From Paracholeplasma brassicae (GTDB lineage: Bacteria; Bacillota_I; Bacilli_A; Acholeplasmatales; UBA5453): 64,000 bases of DNA. Below the pieces are notes generated by a model that did no database searches, was not told the origin of the DNA, and saw only the letters and a list, made by a program, of their open reading frames with translations. Position 1 is the stretch's first letter, and every line of letters begins with the position of its first letter. The stretch is taken from positions 1,104,366 to 1,168,365 of the forward strand of contig NC_022549.1 of NCBI RefSeq assembly GCF_000967915.1. Direction: 5' to 3'. Made by a program: the position numbers and the translations under genes. This document shows, piece by piece, positions 57,600-64,000 of the stretch.

Positions 57600-60080
57600 T
57601 TAGATAAATAAATTATGGTTCGCTTGAGCTGTATCGCCTAAATAGGTTGCAACACCTGCAATTTCAACACCATCAATCAGTTCTTCTTTTTTAATGCCCA
57701 TAATGTCCATACTCATCGCACAAGCGGTTATTTTAACCCCTAGAGCCATTGCACTTTCAATCATGGTTTGAAGTGAATCAACGTTCTTTTTCTTCATGAT
57801 TGATTTAATCATTTTTGGTCCCATCCCAAACATATTCATGTTAGATATCGGTAGTTTTTTAACGCCTCTTGGCATCATTTTACCAAACATTTTTTCAATA
57901 AATGTCTTCTTAACTCGAATCTTCTTCGGTTTTCTTAAAATATTGAGTCCCCAGAAAGTAAAGAATAGATTGACCTGTTTACCCATGGATTGTGCCCCTT
58001 GTGCAATAATAAATGCTGCAATTGCTTTATCTAAATCTTGTGAGAAAACAACAATGGTTGAGTTCTTTAAGTCGTTTTTGATTTCAACAACGTCTTCTTT
58101 TTTTGTGCTACCTTTTTGAAGGGTAGCGATAATGGTTTTGTTCTCTTTTTGAATATTTGTTAAGGTATTACCTGTTTTGCTTGCCCACGCCTGAATGTCT
58201 TTATAGAAACCAGGGTCTGATGCTTTTACCTGTAACACATCACCTTCATTCATTTCTTGCATTTTTTTATAAACTTGTACAATAGGCCCTGGACATTGTA
58301 GACCGCAAGCATCGAGTTCTACGGTCATTTGATTTGTTTTTGGTTTCTCTGATGATTTTAATTCTACGGTTTTATTCTCTAACAATGTATCGCCAAGGTC
58401 GTTAACAGGAAAGAAACATATTTCACTACCATTTTGATCGTACACACAAGAATAAGATTTAAGTCCACCATCCAAGTTTTTCACTTTAAATCCATGTTGA
58501 GTTAGGATTCTTGAGGCACTGTACCCTCTTGTTCCTACTTGACAATAGACATGAATGATTTGATCTTTTGGTAGTTCATTTAATCGACTTCTAAGTTCTG
58601 TTAAAGGAATATTAATAGCACCTGGCAGCTGTTGAACGAGTAGTTCTGGTTTTTCTCTAATGTCTAACACAAAATGGCCACCAGAAAGTAGGTCTTTCAT
58701 TTCAGTCAACGTGTAGGTTTCAACCAACCCTTTGATTTTGTTTTCAGCAACATAACCTGCCATATTTACTGGGTCTTTAGCCGATGAAAATGGTGGTGCA
58801 TAAACCAAATCAATGTTTTTGAGTTCTGTGACTTTTACTTTCGCAAAAATAGCGGTTGCCAATACATCGATTCGTTTGTCAACCCCTTCGCTACCAATGG
58901 CTTGTGCACCATAGATTTCTTCTGTAATTGGGTTATAAATAACCTTTAGAGTAACCGTGGTTGCGCCTGGATAATAACTGGCATGATTCGTTGGGTGAAT
59001 ATGAATTGCATCGTATTTAAGTCCTAATTGAATGACTTGTTTTTCAGACAATCCTGTAGAAGCCACGGTTTGATCAAAGATTTTCGCAGCTGAGGTTGCC
59101 AGCGTCCCTAAATATTTTTCGTCAATCCCACAGATGTGATTAGCCACAATACGGCCTTGTTTGTTCGCAGGACCGGCAAGGGCAGCCATCATTTGTTTAT
59201 TTGATACCATATTAGGTACTTCTATGACATCACCAATCGCGTAAATCGAGTCATCGGAAGTCTTTAAATACTCATCAACTTTGATAGAACCTCTATCGTT
59301 TAATTCAAGGCCAGATTCTTTGGCTAGGATATTATCCGGTCTAACGCCAATAGCGAAAATGATTAGGTCACTTTCGACTACTTTACCACTTGTAAGTTCA
59401 ATTTCTTTCCCTTCATTTCTGAAAGATTTGACTCCATCATTTAAAATGAGTTCAACACCTTGGTCAGCAATGTTTTGATGGATGATTTGACTCATTTCAT
59501 AGTCAAACATGCCCATCACTTGTGAGGCCATTTCGATAAGCGAAACTTTTAAACCTAAGTGATGCAGATTTTCCATCATTTCAATGCCAATGAATCCACC
59601 ACCAATCACAGAGGCTGTTTTTGGTTTTTCTTCTTTAATGTAGCTTATAATTTGATCCATATCAGGAATAGTTCTTAACGTAAATAAGTTTTTAGCCTCA
59701 TTAATCCCTTCAATTCTTGGTTTAATGGGTTGTGATCCCGTTGATATGACAATCAAATCATAAGACTCTTCGTATACTTCGTTAGTAACTAAGTTTGTAA
59801 CAGATACTGTTTTTTTGTCTCGATTAATTCTAGATACTTCACTTTGAATGCGAACATCGATATTAAACTTATCATGCATCTCTTTTGCACTTTGAACAAT
59901 CAGTGAATCTCTACTACCAATGACACCTGAGATATGATATGGTAATCCACAATTCGCAAATGAAATGTATTGCCCTCGTTCAAATAGAATGATTTCTGCA
60001 AATTCATCAAGACGTCTTAGACGTGCTGCAGTAGAAGCACCACCAGCAACGCCACCAATAATAACAATTTTTTTAGTCAT
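57600..60080 (-). CDS. CoA-disulfide reductase fused to rhodanese, TusA-like and DsrE-like domains
   Basis: An 826-aa, four-module sulfur enzyme. Residues 1-450 are an FAD/NAD(P)H disulfide reductase of the CoADR type: IGGVAGGASTAARLRRL, single active Cys44 in SFANCGLPYH, and the second nucleotide motif VIGGGFIGIEMMENL. A rhodanese domain follows with the active Cys in VYCQVGTRGY. A TusA-like module has CGLQCPGP. The C-terminal DsrE-like module ends with TACAMSMDIMGI. Such proteins reduce CoA disulfide, CoA persulfides or polysulfide. The start ATG 60078-60080 is eight nt after GGAGG. Confidence 0.93.
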   Translation of the reverse strand: MTKKIVIIGGVAGGASTAARLRRLDEFAEIILFERGQYISFANCGLPYHISGVIGSRDSLIVQSAKEMHDKFNIDVRIQSEVSRINRDKKTVSVTNLVTNEVYEESYDLIVISTGSQPIKPRIEGINEAKNLFTLRTIPDMDQIISYIKEEKPKTASVIGGGFIGIEMMENLHHLGLKVSLIEMASQVMGMFDYEMSQIIHQNIADQGVELILNDGVKSFRNEGKEIELTSGKVVESDLIIFAIGVRPDNILAKESGLELNDRGSIKVDEYLKTSDDSIYAIGDVIEVPNMVSNKQMMAALAGPANKQGRIVANHICGIDEKYLGTLATSAAKIFDQTVASTGLSEKQVIQLGLKYDAIHIHPTNHASYYPGATTVTLKVIYNPITEEIYGAQAIGSEGVDKRIDVLATAIFAKVKVTELKNIDLVYAPPFSSAKDPVNMAGYVAENKIKGLVETYTLTEMKDLLSGGHFVLDIREKPELLVQQLPGAINIPLTELRSRLNELPKDQIIHVYCQVGTRGYSASRILTQHGFKVKNLDGGLKSYSCVYDQNGSEICFFPVNDLGDTLLENKTVELKSSEKPKTNQMTVELDACGLQCPGPIVQVYKKMQEMNEGDVLQVKASDPGFYKDIQAWASKTGNTLTNIQKENKTIIATLQKGSTKKEDVVEIKNDLKNSTIVVFSQDLDKAIAAFIIAQGAQSMGKQVNLFFTFWGLNILRKPKKIRVKKTFIEKMFGKMMPRGVKKLPISNMNMFGMGPKMIKSIMKKKNVDSLQTMIESAMALGVKITACAMSMDIMGIKKEELIDGVEIAGVATYLGDTAQANHNLFI

Positions 60081-60153
60081 ATGATTTTCCTCCAATGATT
60101 ATATTACTCCTAAATTATAGTTTAGACAAATATCATGAATTTGTCCTCATAGT

Positions 60154-60182
60154 AAAAAGAAAACTCTAGTTTTAGAGTTTTC
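60154..60182 (-). terminator. Rho-independent terminator
   Basis: Perfect ten-bp stem GAAAACTCTA/TAGAGTTTTC followed by T5. It overlaps the end of the kinase gene. Confidence 0.8.
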
Positions 60183-60723
60183 CGTTTATTTTTGATAAAA
60201 ACAATTGATAATTTTCATGAATTTGAGAGGCTAAATCATCAAGTGCTTCCTGATTATTTGTAATAATTAAATCGATTTTAAGCAAGTGTTCTTTGTCAAA
60301 GATTTGATCATCAGTCGATATCCTTTTATGAATTTGCTCAAAATCATCTTTTCGTTGTATCATGCGAGTAAATCTGTGTTCTTTAGACGCTTCTACCAAA
60401 ACCACATATATAATTTCCCTAAACTGTTTAACAACGTTATTTACACCATTTGGATCTAATATGACCACACCATTTTCCATAATATCTTTCTTTTGAAATC
60501 CGTAGTAATTATTTTGGTAAACCGTGTATTCAACGAGCTCTTCTTTTTCAATTAATGTAATGAACTGATCACTTGAGGTAAAATGGTAATCGATTCCATC
60601 TTTTTCATTAATCCGTTTTTCACGGGTAGTCGTTGTAATACATTTTTTGTAATGGTATTTGTTAAAAAGAACTTTTGAAATTTCTGTTTTCCCACTGGCG
60701 CTTGCGCCTACTAATATAATCAT
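60172..60723 (-). CDS. guanylate-kinase-like P-loop protein
   Basis: A 183-aa protein of the guanylate kinase fold. The P-loop is VGASASGKTEIS, followed by TTTTREKR and DGIDYHF (GMP-binding region) and YYGF. Compared with true Gmk, the GPSG start of the P-loop is changed to GASA and the LDIDxQG segment reads LDPNGVNN. It may be a divergent paralogue rather than the housekeeping enzyme. No rpoZ or priA neighbour of the usual gmk locus is present. Confidence 0.78.
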   Translation of the reverse strand: MIILVGASASGKTEISKVLFNKYHYKKCITTTTREKRINEKDGIDYHFTSSDQFITLIEKEELVEYTVYQNNYYGFQKKDIMENGVVILDPNGVNNVVKQFREIIYVVLVEASKEHRFTRMIQRKDDFEQIHKRISTDDQIFDKEHLLKIDLIITNNQEALDDLASQIHENYQLFLSKINGKL

Positions 60724-60855
60724 AGTTTCACATCCTATATTGGATTATAACATAATCACTTCAATTTGTATTAACTGTTTTTCATCGTTTGTTCTGTAAT
60801 ATTTAAAACACTTTGTCTTATTTTTTACATATGTATGTATTATGGTCAATTTTGC

Positions 60856-60883
60856 TTTACGAATTAAAAAGTCGTGTTATAAT
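60856..60883 (+). promoter_or_regulatory. promoter of the DedA gene
   Basis: TTTACG, 16-nt spacer, TATAAT with TG one base before the -10. The start is 25 nt downstream. Confidence 0.6.
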
Positions 60884-60907
60884 GATAATGTTGTAAAGGG
60901 GATTAAC

Positions 60908-61534
60908 ATGCAAATATTATTATCATTATATCAAAGATATCTACCAATTTTGTCCGATTTATCCCCATCATTTATGGATAAATTTATTAGCTTTTGGGAA
61001 AAATTTGGAGAACTCGGTCTTTTTGTCTATTCTACCATAGAAACCATTACACCGCTTGCAGGTGCCGAAGTTTTTTTTATCGGCTTAATGTCTGCAGGTA
61101 AACCTTGGTGGAAAGTGGCTTCGATTGCGCTATTAGCAAATGTTTTAGGTGCATTAATTGTCTATTTTTTCCTAGCACATCGAGATGGTCTTTACAACAA
61201 ATACGTTAAAGAAGATCTTAGAGAACGTTCTAAAAAATTATTCGACAAGTATGGTTTTTGGGCAATATTCATTTTTGCAATGACCCCACTGCCATTTTTC
61301 TTAGTCTTATTTACGGCATCGATTGCAAAAATGAACATTAAAAACTACGTAGCAGCGACCATCATCTCAAGAGGTTCACGTTTTTATATAACGACCTATA
61401 TTCTAAATAAATTTACTCATTTAGGCATGTTTGAGATTGTCTTATTTTTAATCGTGATATCAATCCCGCTGATGGGAATTATGTATTTAGTATCAAAGTT
61501 TGTTTTACCTTATTTTGAAAAAGAAGCCGCATAA
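60908..61534 (+). CDS. DedA/VTT-family membrane protein
   Basis: A 208-aa membrane protein with about five helices. Family features are the re-entrant ETITPLAGAEVFFIGLM and the later YGFWAIFIFAMTPLPFFLV with the helix ISRGSRFYITTYIL carrying conserved Arg residues. DedA proteins flip or move phospholipids and polyprenyl phosphates and support membrane homeostasis. The start is ATG 60908, seven nt after AAAGGGG. An upstream ATG at 60842 would read through the promoter. Confidence 0.85.
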   Translation: MQILLSLYQRYLPILSDLSPSFMDKFISFWEKFGELGLFVYSTIETITPLAGAEVFFIGLMSAGKPWWKVASIALLANVLGALIVYFFLAHRDGLYNKYVKEDLRERSKKLFDKYGFWAIFIFAMTPLPFFLVLFTASIAKMNIKNYVAATIISRGSRFYITTYILNKFTHLGMFEIVLFLIVISIPLMGIMYLVSKFVLPYFEKEAA

Positions 61535-61549
61535 ATGCGACTTTTTTTT
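61526..61549 (+). terminator. Rho-independent terminator after the DedA gene
   Basis: Stem CGCA/TGCG (extended by flanking pairs) around TAAA followed by T8. The stop codon is in the loop. Confidence 0.65.
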
Positions 61550-61553
61550 CAAA

Positions 61554-61907
61554 TTATTTATTCTTAATTTTTTCTTCTAACTTTTCTTTAATATGTTTCG
61601 CTTCGATTAGCTTTTGACTGAAGTAACGTCTAATATGTTCTGAAAGTTCAAGTGGCGTTGAAAAGAAAAAGAGAAATCTGCTTTTCTTTTTGAGTTGATT
61701 CAATTCATTATTGATACTCTTTTTTAAGTTTTCATAGACAACAAGGTCTTTTAATTCATAAGCTAACCGTCTTATTCTACTAGCCATATTAAATGTATAG
61801 AAGTTGTCGATAGTGAAAACACCGATGAAAAAACCAATAAAAAATATGACAAAGCCTTCAAAACGGATTGAATTAACCAGTTGATATAGTATTTCATGAA
61901 GCATCAA
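61554..61907 (-). pseudogene. 3' part of a frameshifted CmpB-type membrane gene
   Basis: A 117-codon frame in the +1 frame relative to the gene at 61894. It starts with a membrane helix (FVIFFIGFFIGVFTIDNFYTF), then a charged helical tail. Its only start candidates (TTG/ATG at 61902-61907) lie just after a T6 run and have no ribosome binding site. Proteins of the CmpB family normally continue with another helix and a basic tail like this. It is best read as the detached C-terminal half of that gene. Confidence 0.65.
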
Positions 61908-62310
61908 AAAATAAATCGAGCAAAGAACAAAACCAAAAAAATGTGAATAGTGGGCAAATAATCCCTTGTATGTTTTTCCACTGATTTGAATAATCCCAAA
62001 GTCTAATTCTCATACCTTTAATGAAGATTAGGCCTGTTAGGTATTCAATCAAAGTCATTACCAAGGTTAATATTGTAATCGTAGCTAGATTTCCCAATGT
62101 GTCATTTACAAAGAAATTACTTTGATTTAGTTTTGTTGTTAATAGATACATAATTGTAAGCCCACTACCGTATAGTGGTAAATACGGTCCAACGAGGAAC
62201 CCTGGGTTGATCCATTTTTTCAAAGAAAAATATCGTCTAAAAAACAACTCAAGAAGCCAACCGCCAATTGAACCCATGATAAAAACGAAAACTAACTTAA
62301 ATAAAACCAT
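61894..62310 (-). pseudogene. 5' part of a CmpB-type (PF06541-like) putative ABC permease gene
   Basis: A 138-codon frame with four membrane helices and the family pattern GGWLLELFFRR, NPGFLVGPYLPLYGSG, IEYLTG, RLWDYSNQWKNIQG and CPLFTFFW. The frame stops soon after the last motif. Removing one T from the T6 run at 61906-61911 would join it to the next frame and give a protein of about 250 aa. It may be a true mutation, a phase-variable tract or a sequence error. The function of this family is not established. Confidence 0.75.
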
Positions 62311-62520
62311 TCTTTATCGCCACCTTTATAACCGCCTTTATACAAAATTTTCAAATCGCTTTTTTAATACATTTTCAAAACGCTATTGACACCACATAAG
62401 CAAGAGCCATAATACGTCATCTTACATCATCCTTTTTTATATAGATTATCAATCGGTTTCACTTTAGTTTATACCGAATTAATTAATCTCACTGTAAATA
62501 AACAAGCGAAACCTATTTTA

Positions 62521-63252
62521 TCAAGTATTATAGATTAAATCTAGAATCCTTTGTTTAGGTTCATCGTCACTCATTTCGATCAATCTTAAAACTGCCATTG
62601 CTTTGATTGCCTGGGCAAATGCAATTAGTTCGATATCCAACTCTTTTGAAATCATTTTTAAGTACTTATCTGATAATCTAAATGCATACTGTCTTAAAAT
62701 CACATACGTTCTTGCGATATCTAAGATAGGGTTTCCTAGTTTCGCATTTGCCCAATCAATAATAAAATAATTGTAGCGATCATACATTATATTCGAAAAA
62801 TGTAAATCAAAATGACAAAGATTATTCTTTATATCAACTTCATTAAGTGCATCAATCCCTATTTTTTTTATCGATTCGTCTAGATTTGATTTATTTAAGG
62901 TTTCAAAAAACACATCATGTGCTTGTAATAAATCAAGATTTTGATATTCATAGACTTGTTTTTGTAATCCTATCAAATCTTCTAGTCCTTTTTTATACTT
63001 TTCTACTCGAACTCGGTAAGTTAGATCAATACCTTTGATGTAAGGCATTTTTATCTCACTCGAATTATTCACATAATCATAACTCAATATTGGTAGTTTA
63101 GTTTTTGAAACGATTTCATTTTGTATCTTCACTTCATACTTAATCCAACTTAGGGGATAAGCTGTTGGAAAACACTTATATGCAGCACCTTCGATTAAAT
63201 ATACTTTAGATACTTTCCCCTGTCCTATTAGGACTTTTTGATTATTGTTCAT
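62521..63252 (-). CDS. APH/choline-kinase-like phosphotransferase
   Basis: A 243-aa kinase-fold protein. The nucleotide-binding start is LIGQGKVSKVYLIEG, the catalytic loop is NLCHFDLHFSNIMYD (His-x-Asp-x4-Asn), and the metal site is FIIDWANAKLGNPILDIA. It may phosphorylate choline, a sugar or a similar small alcohol; antibiotic inactivation cannot be assumed. The start ATG 63250-63252 is five nt after AAGGAG, and a TATAAT is present at 63318-63323. Confidence 0.88.
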   Translation of the reverse strand: MNNNQKVLIGQGKVSKVYLIEGAAYKCFPTAYPLSWIKYEVKIQNEIVSKTKLPILSYDYVNNSSEIKMPYIKGIDLTYRVRVEKYKKGLEDLIGLQKQVYEYQNLDLLQAHDVFFETLNKSNLDESIKKIGIDALNEVDIKNNLCHFDLHFSNIMYDRYNYFIIDWANAKLGNPILDIARTYVILRQYAFRLSDKYLKMISKELDIELIAFAQAIKAMAVLRLIEMSDDEPKQRILDLIYNT

Positions 63253-63524
63253 GGATACTCCTTCAAACGCAACGAATTCAATCAATTTCAAATTAAATCC
63301 TTCAGTTTACAAGTTATATTATAGCACTTATCAATAAAGATTTATTGAATTAATCGCAAAACAATCTGAAATACTATTAACGTGTCCTTGTTTTTAGTCG
63401 CTTATTGATTTCTACAAAACGCGCAACTAGTTACTGAATATTTTTGCTTTTTTAGAGTCAGATATTCTTAATTTGTATCCATATTATGTATTACATACTT
63501 TATAGCTTTTTATCAAAAAAAAAG
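63253..63524. other. intergenic region between the kinase gene and psuG
   Basis: About 270 bp without a gene on either strand. It holds the kinase ribosome binding site, a reverse-strand TATAAT at 63318-63323 with no clear -35, and AT-rich sequence with no repeat or RNA motif that I recognise. Confidence 0.5.
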
Positions 63525-63565
63525 ACAAGTTAGATACCCTAGATGGACTCAAATTGTCTTTTTTG
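63525..63565 (-). terminator. Rho-independent terminator after psuG
   Basis: Reverse-strand stem AAAGACAA/TTGTCTTT around a 15-nt loop, followed by a T run. Confidence 0.65.
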
Positions 63566-63571
63566 ATTTAA

Positions 63572-64000
63572 TTATTTTTGAAGTGCCATATAAGCTTTAG
63601 CAAGTAACGCACCAACTTTTGCGTTGTTATACACAAGTGCCAAGTTAGCTTCTAAGCTCTTACCTTGAGTTTCTTCTACAATTTTCTTGAGTAGGTATGG
63701 TGTAACATCTTTACCTTCGATTTGATCTTTGACAGAATCTTTAACAGCTCGATTGATGATGTCATTCATGTAGTCGCCATCAAGTGAGTCTTTTTCAGGA
63801 ATTGGGTTAGCAACAAGTAAGCCACCTTTTAATTTTAATTGATCCTTAGCATGAACAATCTTAGCTAAGTCTTGAACGTTTTCAACATGTAAGTGTAGTT
63901 TAATATCGGATGTTCGAGTATAGAAAGCAGGAAGTACTTCCGTTTGATAACCGACAACTGAAACACCTTTAGTTTCTAGGTATTCCATCGTTCTTGGTAA
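63572..64000 (-). CDS. psuG: Pseudouridine-5'-phosphate glycosidase, partial (5' end outside window)
   Basis: The C-terminal 142 codons of a PsuG/IndA-type enzyme; the frame continues through the right edge (reading LPRT before MEYLETKGVSVVGY). PsuG splits pseudouridine 5'-phosphate to uracil and ribose 5-phosphate, allowing salvage of pseudouridine from RNA. Family stretches seen are YLETKGVSVVGYQTEVLPAF, GLLVANPIPE and the C-terminal GKSLEANLALVYNNA with Asn residues of the active site. A terminator follows. The kinase partner psuK is not seen. Confidence 0.9.
   Translation of the reverse strand, partial: LPRTMEYLETKGVSVVGYQTEVLPAFYTRTSDIKLHLHVENVQDLAKIVHAKDQLKLKGGLLVANPIPEKDSLDGDYMNDIINRAVKDSVKDQIEGKDVTPYLLKKIVEETQGKSLEANLALVYNNAKVGALLAKAYMALQK

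Noticed and set aside
62385-62413. Forward TTGACA with a CATAAT 16 nt later
   Set aside because: No forward gene, terminator or RNA motif follows; the next genes are on the reverse strand. Could be chance in AT-rich DNA.

Overview
The window is AT-rich, gene-dense DNA from a low-GC Gram-positive bacterium. Gene order is close to Bacillus in several blocks, but the set looks reduced. UGA is used as a normal stop (for example at the end of alaS). The mltG and udk genes that flank yrrM-yrrN-yrrO and greA in Bacillus subtilis are missing. I infer a Mollicutes-related lineage that keeps the standard code (Acholeplasma, Izemoplasma or Haloplasma-like). I cannot name the species. I saw no rRNA, tRNA or CRISPR array.

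Layout. Positions 1-8.2 kb hold a partial acidic protein, then ricA(ymcA)-miaB, ymdB, rny, a small membrane protein, recA and pgsA, all reverse except the membrane protein. Positions 8.3-16.1 kb hold rpsT and the conserved yqeG-yqeH-yqeK-rsfS-yqeM-comEA-comEC-holA block. Positions 16.1-23.5 kb hold greA, ygjP-like, the tRNA wobble hydroxylation/methylation genes (yrrO, yrrN, trmR), yrzB, ruvX and alaS, read from an alanine T-box leader. Positions 23.5-32.7 kb hold two PAP2 phosphatase paralogues, a patatin-like lipase, smpB, rnr, eno, and a riboflavin ECF transporter gene behind an FMN riboswitch.

From 32.8 to 42.4 kb the forward strand carries gpmI, an ABC exporter pair, a very large lipoprotein and a GH13 enzyme resembling the Thermotoga maltosyltransferase. 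From 42.5 to 50.3 kb the reverse strand carries pheA, adhE, a yolD/Y-family polymerase pair, a YeaQ/GlsB-like protein, an AAC(3)-like acetyltransferase, a NUDIX hydrolase and ohrR. ohrR is divergent from a glutathione peroxidase. At 50.8-52.5 kb a complete IS3-family element sits in the loop of a transcription terminator. The remainder is accessory: an SPFH/zinc-ribbon operon, an SGNH hydrolase, small exported proteins, a four-module CoA-disulfide reductase/rhodanese/TusA/DsrE-like protein, a guanylate-kinase-like protein, a DedA protein, a CmpB-type membrane gene split by a frameshift, an APH-like kinase, and the 3' part of psuG.

Two regulatory themes stand out. Catabolite-responsive-element-like sites lie about 45-65 bp upstream of the inferred starts of eno, gpmI, the GH13 gene and adhE, which suggests one regulator controlling lower glycolysis, glucan use and fermentation. 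A 17-bp palindrome of OhrR type lies between ohrR and the peroxidase gene. The best candidates for undescribed biology are the shared carbon regulon, the SPFH/zinc-ribbon operon, the giant lipoprotein next to an FtsX-type exporter, and the IS insertion at a terminator loop. None of these has been tested here.
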